Source: Chloroflexota bacterium
GTDB lineage: Bacteria; Chloroflexota; Dehalococcoidia; UBA2979
Length of the DNA: 39,449 nucleotides
Assembly (NCBI GenBank): GCA_002718395.1
Contig: PBEG01000018.1
Span: 1 to 39,449 of the forward strand
Direction: 5' to 3'
Below are positions 1-8,082 of the stretch, piece after piece. Positions within the stretch are counted from its first letter, which is position 1. Each line of letters opens with the position of its first letter. The notes beneath the pieces are model-generated. The model saw only the letters and a program-made list of their open reading frames with translations. It did no database searches and was not told the origin of the DNA. The position numbers and the translations under genes were made by a program.

Positions 1-156
1 AGCAGGGATATTCGTAATAACTCCTTTTACTAATCCAGCTGAAGGTCCCACTCCAACACCAAGAATTTTTAATTCTAAATCTTCACTGATTTCTGCAATT
101 ACAGCAGAAATTTTTGTTGTCCCGACATCTAATGCAGTGATAACTGATTTAGTCAT
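1..156 (-). CDS. ftsA: Cell division protein FtsA, N-terminal fragment (cut by left edge)
   Basis: The first 52 residues are visible, from an ATG at 156 to the window edge. They read MTKSVITALDVGTTKISAVI and continue to a GLVKGVITNI segment, both typical of the FtsA N-terminus. The DVGTTKIS stretch is the phosphate-1 loop of the actin-like ATPase fold. FtsA tethers FtsZ to the membrane and helps recruit later divisome proteins. It starts 2 nt after the ftsQ stop codon, so it is the last dcw gene visible here; ftsZ would be expected next, outside the window. The presence of ftsA argues against an actinobacterial source, since Actinobacteria lack it. The identification is firm although only the first eighth or so of the protein is present. 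Confidence 0.9.
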   Translation of the reverse strand, partial: MTKSVITALDVGTTKISAVIAEISEDLELKILGVGVGPSAGLVKGVITNIPA

Positions 157-158
157 AA

Positions 159-974
159 TTACCTTAAAACTATTTTACTATTATATCGCAAATCAATTTC
201 TTTGAAATCAATTTTTTCCAGCATGATTGTTGAAAATACTTTTTGTAAATTATTTAATTTAAACTCTAATTGATCGGAATTGCCTAAAATTATTCTTTGT
301 CTTTCATTGATGTGTACACTAATACCTGTATTTTTATTATAAACATAATTCCAATTATTCATTTTCATTTTTTTATTTAAATCATATTCATTAATAAAAT
401 TAATTGAATTAATAAAATCAATATTTATTTTCGGGTTTAAATCACTAAAATTTGTTTCTTGAGACAAATGTAATAATGGAATGATTGAATTTGATTCGTA
501 ATAATTTATTTGCTTTCCATCATTATTAATAAAGTATTTTTCATTCTCTTTTTTGATTTGCAGTGCTGCTTTGTATATCTTTAGATCAATTATTAATTGA
601 TTTGGCCATTTTTTCATAATCTTTACTGACTCAACTTCGGGATTATTTAGTAATTGTTTTTCAATTTTATCTGTGTTCATAAAAAACAAAGTACTTCCTT
701 CTAATTTAATTGATTTTTTTAATTCATCTGCAAGAACTCCAGTTGAATGATTAAATGTGATTGTTGATACTGATAAATATTTATCTGCAAATCGAATTGA
801 AAAAAAAGATATTGTAAAAATAATTGTAATAAATAAAAAGATATTTGTACTTGTTAAGAGGTTATTTTTTAGTTGTTCAAATTGCCTATTACGGTTTTGT
901 ATTTTATTTCTTTTTACAGGAGGTTTTTTGCTATTTTTTAACCTTGCTTTACTTGACCAAATTGTTTTTTTCAT
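159..974 (-). CDS. ftsQ: Cell division protein FtsQ/DivIB
   Basis: A 271-residue bitopic membrane protein of the divisome; FtsQ links FtsL/FtsB-type proteins to the septal synthase. It has a basic cytoplasmic tail (about 1-40), one transmembrane helix (about 44-61, rich in I and F), a POTRA-like region (about 65-135, containing the ...NNPEVESVKIMKKWPNQL... stretch, with the typical PW/WPN element), and a beta-rich C-terminal domain ending near residue 271. Sequence conservation is low, as is usual for the family, so the call rests on domain layout and position between ddl and ftsA. The ATG at 974 lies 4 nt past the ddl stop codon. An AGGAG ribosome site is found inside the end of ddl, about 14 nt upstream, which is rather far. 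Confidence 0.9.
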   Translation of the reverse strand: MKKTIWSSKARLKNSKKPPVKRNKIQNRNRQFEQLKNNLLTSTNIFLFITIIFTISFFSIRFADKYLSVSTITFNHSTGVLADELKKSIKLEGSTLFFMNTDKIEKQLLNNPEVESVKIMKKWPNQLIIDLKIYKAALQIKKENEKYFINNDGKQINYYESNSIIPLLHLSQETNFSDLNPKINIDFINSINFINEYDLNKKMKMNNWNYVYNKNTGISVHINERQRIILGNSDQLEFKLNNLQKVFSTIMLEKIDFKEIDLRYNSKIVLR

Positions 975-978
975 AAAC

Positions 979-2028
979 TTAGTTATTATCTCCTGAGTAT
1001 CTAATAATTTTTTTTATTAATTCATTAATTGTTACACCGCTTTCTGCCCAAGCCTTAGGAAATAAAGAGTTATTTGTGAATCCAGGCATTGTATTAATTT
1101 CATTAAGAAAGATTTCTTTAGTTGATTGTTTATAAAAAAAATCAATTCTTGCAAGACCCTTTAATTCAAATCCTTTATAAACTTCAGATGCAATGTTGTA
1201 TATTTTCTTGCTTGTATTTTTACTAACATTTGCAGGAATCAAAATTTCTGCAGTATCATTTTCATATTTATTTTCAAAATTATAAAAACCATTATTGTTA
1301 ATTATTTCCCCTAGTTGCGCAAGAACAGGTTCTTTATTCCCAATCACAGAACACTCAATTTCTTGTCCTATAATTTCTTCTTCAATAATTATTTTTTTAT
1401 CTATCGATTTAAGTTCTTCAATATGTAACATAATTTCGTTAAAATTGTTAATTTTATGTACTCCAATTGATGAGCCACCTCTTGATGGTTTTATAAAAAA
1501 TGGACTTGAAAATTTATTAATAATTTCTTCTTTTGCATTTCTTATTTTTTCTATTTCATAAATTGCAAAATCAGCTTGTTTTATTGAAAGTTTAGTTAGT
1601 TTATCTTTGGTAAGACTTTTATCATAACAAAGTTCACTTACTTTACTATTATTGCCAATAAATTTAATATTATTATTTTCTAGAAATGCTTGTAATTTAC
1701 CATCTTCTCCGTATGAACCATGAATGCATGGAAAAACTAAATCAAGATTTTCAAGCTCTGCTTTGATTTGAGATTCATTCATAATTTCACTATTTTTTTG
1801 AGGATTAATTATGTAACTAAAATTATTAAGCTGATTATGATTTAGTTCTTGAATTATGTTCTGGGACTTTGATTTATGCAGCCATTCGTTATTTTCTGAA
1901 ATAGCAAAAAGTGATATTTCAAATTCGCTTTTATTTAGCCCATTAATTATATTTAATGCAGAAACGATTGAAATAGAGTGCTCAGGTGATTTTCCGCCAA
2001 ATATGATTCCTATATTTATTTTTTTCAT
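979..2028 (-). CDS. ddl: D-alanine--D-alanine ligase
   Basis: A cytoplasmic ATP-grasp ligase of 349 residues that joins two D-alanines for the MurF reaction. Visible motifs are GGKSPEHSIS (residues 11-20, catalytic Glu16), HGSYGEDGKLQAFLE, the glycine-rich KPSRGGSSIGV loop and EINTMPGFTNNSLFPKAW near the C-terminus. The omega-loop reads FENKY: the Lys-Tyr pair, equivalent to Lys215-Tyr216 of E. coli DdlB, is retained. That Tyr is associated with D-Ala-D-Ala rather than D-Ala-D-lactate specificity, so ordinary vancomycin-sensitive precursors are predicted (inference). It overlaps the murC stop codon by 4 nt (ATGA), consistent with translational coupling. Confidence 0.97.
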   Translation of the reverse strand: MKKINIGIIFGGKSPEHSISIVSALNIINGLNKSEFEISLFAISENNEWLHKSKSQNIIQELNHNQLNNFSYIINPQKNSEIMNESQIKAELENLDLVFPCIHGSYGEDGKLQAFLENNNIKFIGNNSKVSELCYDKSLTKDKLTKLSIKQADFAIYEIEKIRNAKEEIINKFSSPFFIKPSRGGSSIGVHKINNFNEIMLHIEELKSIDKKIIIEEEIIGQEIECSVIGNKEPVLAQLGEIINNNGFYNFENKYENDTAEILIPANVSKNTSKKIYNIASEVYKGFELKGLARIDFFYKQSTKEIFLNEINTMPGFTNNSLFPKAWAESGVTINELIKKIIRYSGDNN

Positions 2029-3455
2029 TCTTGCCTACCTAATATTTCATTGATTTTAGGTATTAATTTATAAATATCACCTGCTCCAAGCACTAATATA
2101 ACTGTCTTGCTTGTGATATTTTCAGTGATTTTCTTTGTTGCAAATTCTATTGATGGCGCTAATATGCAATTTTCGAGCACTATTTCCTCATGTAATTTTT
2201 TTGAGTTTATCCCTTGGTTTTCTGTTTCACGAGCAGCAAATGTAGGAACAATAATTAATTGGTTTACATGTTCAAAGCTGTGCTTAAAATCTTCTAATAG
2301 ATACTGTGTTCTTGAAAAAGTATGAGGTTGAAAACATGTAATAATTTTGTAGCCAGGAAATTTTGTCTTTGTGGCTGCTATAGTGGCTTTAATTTCTGTG
2401 GGATGATGGGCGTAATCATCTACGACTATTACATCGTTAGGATGCTTATAAATAGAGAATCTTCTATCTATTCCCTGAAACTGTTGTATTGCAGATTGAA
2501 TTTGTTGAAAGCCAATACCAAGTTGCATCGCTACTGCAACGCATCCAATTATATTGGTAACATTATGCCTCCCTATAAGATTTGTTGTAATAATGCCTAA
2601 CTTGCTTCCCTTCCAATACACTTCAAAAGAAGTCGTATCATTTTTATTTCCGGTAATTTTTTTTGCTTGCCAGTCTGTTCGTTTTTCAATTGAATAATAT
2701 TCAATTTTCTTTTGATTATTTTTTAATCCTATTTCGTTTGCTTCAATAGAGTCTTTATTAATAAAAAGAGTTCCTGATTCATGTAAAGAATTAGCAAAAT
2801 CATTGAATGAATCAATAATTGCATTTTTGCTACCAAAATAATCAAGGTGATCTGCGTCTATATTATTTATTAATATATGCATTGGAGAATATGACAAGAA
2901 TGCTTCTTTATATTCGTCAGCTTCAATAATTGCAATTTTACCAGAGCCATCGTACATATTTTCTTCATTTCTGTAAAACAGCGAATCCTTTTCTATATTT
3001 ATTGCTTGACCAATATCCTTAGACAAGCCTCCTGTCATAATAAGAGGTTCGTGTTTTGCTTGTAGTAAAATAAAACCAAGTAGTGAACTGATTGTTGTTT
3101 TGCCATGCGATCCACTAATTGCAACCATATCTTTTTCATCACATAAAGCATTTAATATTTGTGCTCTGCTCATTAAAGGAATTTCATTTTTTTGCGCAAA
3201 GACTATTTCTGGATTATTCTTATCAATTGCAGATGAAAAAATAACTAATTCTGCACTTTTAACATTTTTTTCTTCATGATTTGAATAAATTTTTATCCCA
3301 ATTGATTTTAAATGTTCAATAATTTTAGTTTGACTAGTATCTGTGCCAATAATATTATGACCTCTCTGTAATAGCAATTTTGCTATTGCAGACATATGAA
3401 TTCCTCCAATGCCAATAAAAAATATGTTTTTGGGTAATTTGAAATTTTTATTCAT
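2025..3455 (-). CDS. murC: UDP-N-acetylmuramate--L-alanine ligase MurC
   Basis: A 476-residue Mur ligase that adds L-Ala to UDP-MurNAc, the first peptide step of cytoplasmic peptidoglycan precursor synthesis. The N-terminal Rossmann domain has GIGGIHMSAIAKLLLQRGH. The central ATPase domain has the P-loop AISGSHGKTT and the NNIDADHLDYFGS segment, and the C-terminal domain has DDYAHHPTEIKAT. These are MurC signatures that separate it from MurD/E/F. The ATG at 3455 overlaps the end of murG by 8 nt. The same overlap sequence occurs at murD/ftsW and mraZ/rsmH. Length is normal for the family. Confidence 0.97.
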   Translation of the reverse strand: MNKNFKLPKNIFFIGIGGIHMSAIAKLLLQRGHNIIGTDTSQTKIIEHLKSIGIKIYSNHEEKNVKSAELVIFSSAIDKNNPEIVFAQKNEIPLMSRAQILNALCDEKDMVAISGSHGKTTISSLLGFILLQAKHEPLIMTGGLSKDIGQAINIEKDSLFYRNEENMYDGSGKIAIIEADEYKEAFLSYSPMHILINNIDADHLDYFGSKNAIIDSFNDFANSLHESGTLFINKDSIEANEIGLKNNQKKIEYYSIEKRTDWQAKKITGNKNDTTSFEVYWKGSKLGIITTNLIGRHNVTNIIGCVAVAMQLGIGFQQIQSAIQQFQGIDRRFSIYKHPNDVIVVDDYAHHPTEIKATIAATKTKFPGYKIITCFQPHTFSRTQYLLEDFKHSFEHVNQLIIVPTFAARETENQGINSKKLHEEIVLENCILAPSIEFATKKITENITSKTVILVLGAGDIYKLIPKINEILGRQE

Positions 3456-4530
3456 TGATCTGCCTAATCATTATCTCTGTAATTTTTTTAATAGCATTTC
3501 CTTGTGATAATTTTGCAATGTTGTTTGATAATTTAATTCTAACTTCTTGCGATCTAAGAGTTTTTTCTAAGACCTGAATTGCATTTTGATCTAGATTTTC
3601 CAACATCATTGCAGCATTTTTTTGTTCTAAAAACTTTGCATTTAAATATTGGTCTGAAAATGTACCTGGATACAAAATAGCTGGTTGTCCTAATGCAGTT
3701 AGTTCACCAAGGATGCTTGCGCCCGCTCTTGATAAAATTAAATCGGAATTTGCAATAAGTTCTGCTATATTATTAGTATATTTAAAAATCATATATTGAG
3801 ATTTTTGAGATTCAGTTAGGTCTTCTCTTTTTTTGCTTATCTCTTCGTAGTCACTTATTCCAGTGATATGAGTTACTTGATAATTTTCAGTAATTTTTTT
3901 AATATTTTTAATAACAAATTCGTTTATCTCTTTTGAGCCTAATGAACCTCCCATAATAAATAGATTTGTTCGTTTGTCATTTTGTATGTTTAAACGTGCT
4001 TCATAAGTATTGTATTTATAGAACTCTGTTCGAGCTGGATAGCCTGTTACTGAAGTTTTTTTTGCAGGTAGGTATTTTAATGAATCAGAAACTGAACAGC
4101 ATATTTGATTAGCGAATTTTGATAGAAATCTTATCGACCAACCTGGCTTAACATCTGGACAAAATACTACCAATGGAATACCAATGGTTTTGGCTGCAAG
4201 CCCAACGGGGGCACATGTATAACCGCCAGAAACTAACATCAGTGATGGTCGGTTCATTAAAAGATACCCTAATGTTTTAAAGTAGCTTATTTTAAAATTA
4301 ATTAATCCCCAAATTAGTTTTATTATATTTTTTGTTCTAATTTGAGACGGTGATATAGACTTGAATGCATATTGGTTTTCTTTAGCAATTTTATACTCTA
4401 AACCATTTTTTGAGCCAAAATATTGTATATTAAAATGATTTCTTTTATATAAATAATTTCCAATGGTAACTAATGGATAAACATGACCTGCAGTATGTCC
4501 GCCTGATATAGCTATGCTCTTCTTGATCAT
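3448..4530 (-). CDS. murG: UDP-GlcNAc:lipid I N-acetylglucosaminyltransferase MurG (divergent)
   Basis: A 360-residue GT-B glycosyltransferase (family 28) that converts lipid I to lipid II on the inner membrane face. The N-terminal loop reads GGHTAGHVYP where most MurG proteins have GGTGGHxxP; the terminal His (His16) is kept. The donor-site region SRAGASILGELTALGQP keeps the Glu that contacts UDP-GlcNAc, and SDQYLNA keeps one of the usual Gln residues. The acceptor half contains CPDVKPGWSIRFLSKFA where proteobacterial enzymes have an ENAVPG-like segment; from memory, a PDVxPG form occurs in Chloroflexota GT28 proteins. A GG-rich ribosome site lies 5-9 nt before the ATG. Position between ftsW and murC supports MurG rather than another GT28 enzyme. 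Confidence 0.9.
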   Translation of the reverse strand: MIKKSIAISGGHTAGHVYPLVTIGNYLYKRNHFNIQYFGSKNGLEYKIAKENQYAFKSISPSQIRTKNIIKLIWGLINFKISYFKTLGYLLMNRPSLMLVSGGYTCAPVGLAAKTIGIPLVVFCPDVKPGWSIRFLSKFANQICCSVSDSLKYLPAKKTSVTGYPARTEFYKYNTYEARLNIQNDKRTNLFIMGGSLGSKEINEFVIKNIKKITENYQVTHITGISDYEEISKKREDLTESQKSQYMIFKYTNNIAELIANSDLILSRAGASILGELTALGQPAILYPGTFSDQYLNAKFLEQKNAAMMLENLDQNAIQVLEKTLRSQEVRIKLSNNIAKLSQGNAIKKITEIMIRQINE

Positions 4531-5717
4531 TTTAACCTTCTTGATAGATTTAATTTATTATTAAGCTTTACTGGTTCAACATTAATTGTCTTTCTTGTTT
4601 TTCTCTCTGGTTCTATTCTACTGTTGATTGAGAACAATATTCCTATGCTTGCTAAAGTTACAATTAATGATGTTCCGCCAGTAGAGATCATTGGCAATGG
4701 AATACCGGTAAGTGGAATTGTTCTGCTGATACCTCCTATATTAAGTAAAACTTGGAAAAAAAGCATAAAGCTTATTCCTGTAGCAAGAATTGAACCAAAT
4801 TCATCAGATGATTTATTTGCTATTCTTAGGCCTTGTACAAGAATTGTTACAAACAGGATGATAATTAAAGCAACGCCAATAAAACCAAGCTCTTCTCCTA
4901 TAACTGCAAGAATGCCATCTGAATGCGCAGCAGGCAAATAGAAGAATTTTTGTCTAGAAGTTCCTAATCCTAAACCTGTCATGCCCCCAGATCCAAAGGC
5001 AATCAATAATTGTAAAGTTTGGTATCCAATGCCTTCAGGATCAGACTCTGCTGATAAAAATGACATTACTCTAGTTAATCCATATCCCTTAACTACAATG
5101 AATAATATTAAGCTGATCATTGAACTTAATGCTAATGCTATGACGTGTAATAATCTTGCACCTGCAATAAAAAACATTACTCCTGATACAACTGTAATTA
5201 ATATGGTTGTTCCTAAGTCAGGTTCTAGCATTATTAAAAAACTTACAGTTGCAATAGTGATCACAAAACCGATTAAACCATTTACAGAAACTATGTCTTT
5301 ATCTGATCGACTTGATAGCCATGCTGCAATGTAAATTATGATAGCAAGTTTGCTTAATTCACTTGGTTGAAACGCAGGAATGAATGGCAAGTTAACCCAG
5401 CGTTTAGCACCGTTAATTTCCATTGCAGTTTGAGGCAAAATTGCAAGAATTAATATAATAACTGCAAATACCATAATAATTGGGCTCATTTTTGATAGTC
5501 GTCTGTAATCAATTATAGAAAGAATGCCCATCATAAATATTCCTATAATTAAATGAGCTGCATGTCTTTTAAGAAAATAATACGAATCTTCATATTCTAA
5601 GTAAGCAATTGCGTATGAAGCAGAGTATATAGATACAATCCCAATAATTACTAGCAATAAGACAGCTGTAAGGAGCAGTTGATCGTATGAAAACATTTTG
5701 TTATTTATTCTATTCAT
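4527..5717 (-). CDS. ftsW: SEDS-family septal peptidoglycan glycosyltransferase FtsW
   Basis: A polytopic SEDS protein of 396 residues that polymerises lipid II at the septum together with FtsI. Conserved parts are the NGAKRWVNLP segment followed by FQPSELSKLA, LEPDLGTTILI (the SEDS acidic residue), GEELGFIG and PLPMISTGGTS near the C-terminus. About ten hydrophobic helices are visible. The open frame extends upstream to 5864, deep inside murD, but an ATG at 5717 with an AAGG site 8 nt upstream and an 8-nt overlap with the murD stop is far more likely. The alternative ATG at 5696 is less well placed. FtsW rather than RodA is called from the dcw context. The 3' end overlaps murG by 4 nt (ATGA). 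Confidence 0.95.
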   Translation of the reverse strand: MNRINNKMFSYDQLLLTAVLLLVIIGIVSIYSASYAIAYLEYEDSYYFLKRHAAHLIIGIFMMGILSIIDYRRLSKMSPIIMVFAVIILILAILPQTAMEINGAKRWVNLPFIPAFQPSELSKLAIIIYIAAWLSSRSDKDIVSVNGLIGFVITIATVSFLIMLEPDLGTTILITVVSGVMFFIAGARLLHVIALALSSMISLILFIVVKGYGLTRVMSFLSAESDPEGIGYQTLQLLIAFGSGGMTGLGLGTSRQKFFYLPAAHSDGILAVIGEELGFIGVALIIILFVTILVQGLRIANKSSDEFGSILATGISFMLFFQVLLNIGGISRTIPLTGIPLPMISTGGTSLIVTLASIGILFSINSRIEPERKTRKTINVEPVKLNNKLNLSRRLK

Positions 5718-7092
5718 TTGATAAACCTTTTCTATCAAGGAATTCATTGATATATTCTTTAAATTTTTCTCCTCTTTCAGCAAAATTTTTGAATTCATCA
5801 AATGATGCACAGCCAGGAGAAAGAAGGATGGATTCTCCTGAACGGACTTCATTAGATGCTTCAATAGTAGCGTCTTTTAAATTGGTCTTTTGAATTATTT
5901 TAACACTAATATTCGATAGTTCTTGAAGAATTTTTTTTCTTGAAGCTCCAAAAATGATTACAACTCTACACTTTTGATTAATTACTTGTTCTAATTTTTT
6001 GAAATTGAGATTTTTGTCTTGGCCTCCCAATAACAAAACTATTGGATTGTTTATAGATTCAATCCCAGTCATAGTTCTATCAGGTGTTGTGGCTATAGAA
6101 TCGTTAATGTATTCAATATCATTAATTTTACATATTGATTCTAGCCTATGTTCAACTCCTTTGAAGCTTGCAATACCTGATTTGCTGTCTTCTGAATCAA
6201 TGCCTAAGATGCCTGAGATTGCAATAGCTGCCAATGCATTGCTAATATTATGATTTCCTCTAATTTTTAATTCATCTTTATGTATTATTTTTCTCTCATT
6301 GCCATCAATTTTTGAAATTAAAAATCCTTCATTGTTTAGATATGCCCCAAACTCCAATTCTTGATTCATTGAAAAATAAACTAATTTTGCTTTACTTTTT
6401 TCTGCGATTTGCATGCTTATTGAATCATCAAAATTAACTACAAAAAATTCTTTGTTATTTTGATTCGTTGTAATTTTTTCTTTTAATGCAATGTACTCAT
6501 CCCATGAAAATTGGTCTAAATGATTAGGAGTAACATTTGTCAAGCACCCAATATATGGACTACTGGTAACTAGTTGTAACTGCGTATGAGAAAGCTCCAT
6601 TATTACTTTTGTGTCGTGAGTAATATCTTTTATAAGCCCTAACATGCCTATACCAATATTGCCTCCAACAACGTAATCAAAATTACTTTGTTCCAACATG
6701 GAACGTACTAATGCAGTAGTAGTAGTTTTACCAGAGGTTCCAGTTATGCCAATTATTGGAGCCGTACACCTTTCAAAAAAGAGAGATGTCATCGATGCAA
6801 CAGGAATATTATTTTTATATATTAATTCTAATTGTTGACTGTTCAAAGGAATGCCTTGTGAAACAAAAGCATACTGTACATCTTTTATAGAACTTTCGGT
6901 CACATTACCGAAATAAACCTCGACTTGTTTTTTGTTAAACTGATCAAGAATGCTTTGAATATTATCGTTGCTTTTTTGATCGTATAATTTGATGTTTGCT
7001 CCTTCATTATATAAATAATTGAGCAGATCAATTCCTTCAATTCCTAAACCAAAAATTGCTACAGTTTTATTATTAAATGTTTTTGGTAACAT
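5710..7092 (-). CDS. murD: UDP-N-acetylmuramoyl-L-alanine--D-glutamate ligase MurD
   Basis: A cytoplasmic Mur ligase (460 residues from the chosen start) that adds D-Glu to UDP-MurNAc-L-Ala. It shows an N-terminal Rossmann motif (FGLGIEGIDLL), P-loop GITGTSGKTTTTALV, NVTPNHLDQF with the metal-binding His, a following ALKEK carrying the Lys that is carbamylated in the family, NDSIATTPDR and LLLGGQDKNLNF. The last two are characteristic of MurD. The frame can begin at a TTG at 7104, but the ATG at 7092 has a strong GGAGA site 5-9 nt upstream, and the TTG sits on that site. The gene ends SNE-stop and overlaps ftsW by 8 nt. Confidence 0.96.
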   Translation of the reverse strand: MLPKTFNNKTVAIFGLGIEGIDLLNYLYNEGANIKLYDQKSNDNIQSILDQFNKKQVEVYFGNVTESSIKDVQYAFVSQGIPLNSQQLELIYKNNIPVASMTSLFFERCTAPIIGITGTSGKTTTTALVRSMLEQSNFDYVVGGNIGIGMLGLIKDITHDTKVIMELSHTQLQLVTSSPYIGCLTNVTPNHLDQFSWDEYIALKEKITTNQNNKEFFVVNFDDSISMQIAEKSKAKLVYFSMNQELEFGAYLNNEGFLISKIDGNERKIIHKDELKIRGNHNISNALAAIAISGILGIDSEDSKSGIASFKGVEHRLESICKINDIEYINDSIATTPDRTMTGIESINNPIVLLLGGQDKNLNFKKLEQVINQKCRVVIIFGASRKKILQELSNISVKIIQKTNLKDATIEASNEVRSGESILLSPGCASFDEFKNFAERGEKFKEYINEFLDRKGLSNE

Positions 7093-7105
7093 TAATTTCT
7101 CCAAA

Positions 7106-8065
7106 TTAAACTGTTATTGCTAACGCAATGCCAACAATAGCTCCTATTAGACCAATTAACCAGAATCTAATTACTATTTGATTTTCACTCCAACCAACCA
7201 TTTCAAAATGATGATGCAAAGGGGTCATTTTGAAAATTCTTTTTCCATTTGTAAGCTTGAAATAACAGACTTGCAAAACAGCTGAACCTGCTTCTAACAT
7301 AAAGACAATACCAATAATAGGCAAAAGCAGCCAATGTCCAGTCATTAGGGAGACAATACCTAGAGTAACACCTATTGGTAATGCGCCAGTTTCTCCCATA
7401 AAAACTTTTGCTGGATATGCGTTGTACCATAGAAAGCCCAAGATTGATCCAACCATTGTAAATGAGAAAATTGCTAAATAAAATTGTTGTTGCAAATATG
7501 CAATAATTGCAAATGCAGCAAAAGCAATCGCAGCATTTCCAGCCAGCAGTCCATCTAATCCATCAGTTATTGCAACAGAAACAGTAGTTAAGAAAACAAC
7601 TAATATGGCAATTGGCAAGTAGTAATAATTTAGAGAAATCTGTCCTAATATAGGTACATTAATACTTTGTACTTCTAATTGAAAGTGAAGAATTATTGCA
7701 ATGCTTGATGACAATGCTAATAAGGTAAGCATTTTGATTTTCCAAGATAAGCCTTTGTTTGCATTAAAAGTCGTTGTGCGAAGATCGTCAATTAGACCTA
7801 TGATTAAACAGACAAAAATTGCAAAAAATGGCAGCAGTATTGATAATCTATTTTCTAAATTAAATATTCCAGTAATAATTAAAACGGTTAAAAGAATTTG
7901 TAAACCACCCATTGTAGGAGTGCCAGTTTTTTCATAATGATTTTCTGAAATTTCTTCAGATATTTTCTTTAAAATATTATATTTTATCAATAAATTAATG
8001 ATTGGCTTGCCTAATATCACAGATAATAAAAAGGCGAGGCTTCCAATCAATAGTGCTTCTAGCAT
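7106..8065 (-). CDS. mraY: Phospho-N-acetylmuramoyl-pentapeptide transferase MraY
   Basis: A polytopic membrane enzyme of 319 residues that transfers phospho-MurNAc-pentapeptide to undecaprenyl phosphate, giving lipid I. Visible motifs are KTGTPTMGGLQI near the N-terminus, IGLIDDLRTT with the Asp93-Asp94 pair, ITDGLDGLLAG, NAYPAKVFMGETGALPIG and MTPLHHHFEMVGWSE with the triple His (284-286). In most MraY proteins the fourth motif reads MGDTG/MGDVG; here the Asp is Glu225, in a residue usually regarded as metal-binding. About ten hydrophobic segments are present. The ATG at 8065 has a strong AGGAGA site. It lies 13 nt before the murD start and 17 nt after murF. Confidence 0.96.
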   Translation of the reverse strand: MLEALLIGSLAFLLSVILGKPIINLLIKYNILKKISEEISENHYEKTGTPTMGGLQILLTVLIITGIFNLENRLSILLPFFAIFVCLIIGLIDDLRTTTFNANKGLSWKIKMLTLLALSSSIAIILHFQLEVQSINVPILGQISLNYYYLPIAILVVFLTTVSVAITDGLDGLLAGNAAIAFAAFAIIAYLQQQFYLAIFSFTMVGSILGFLWYNAYPAKVFMGETGALPIGVTLGIVSLMTGHWLLLPIIGIVFMLEAGSAVLQVCYFKLTNGKRIFKMTPLHHHFEMVGWSENQIVIRFWLIGLIGAIVGIALAITV

Positions 8066-8082
8066 TTTTTTCTCCTAAATGT

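Noticed and set aside
757-996. Small plus-strand frame of 79 codons over ftsQ
   Set aside because: It is antisense to a well-supported ftsQ and resembles no family; the hydrophobic translation is expected from the reverse of a membrane gene. The other antisense frames over dcw, sec, sdh and clp genes were dismissed likewise.
1979-2028. Ddl as a D-Ala-D-lactate ligase (vancomycin resistance type)
   Set aside because: The omega-loop keeps the Lys-Tyr pair (FENKY) seen in D-Ala-D-Ala ligases; depsipeptide ligases replace the Tyr or the loop.
5718-5864. N-terminal extension of ftsW inside murD
   Set aside because: It adds 49 residues with no family counterpart and a 155-nt overlap; the ATG at 5717 has its own ribosome site.
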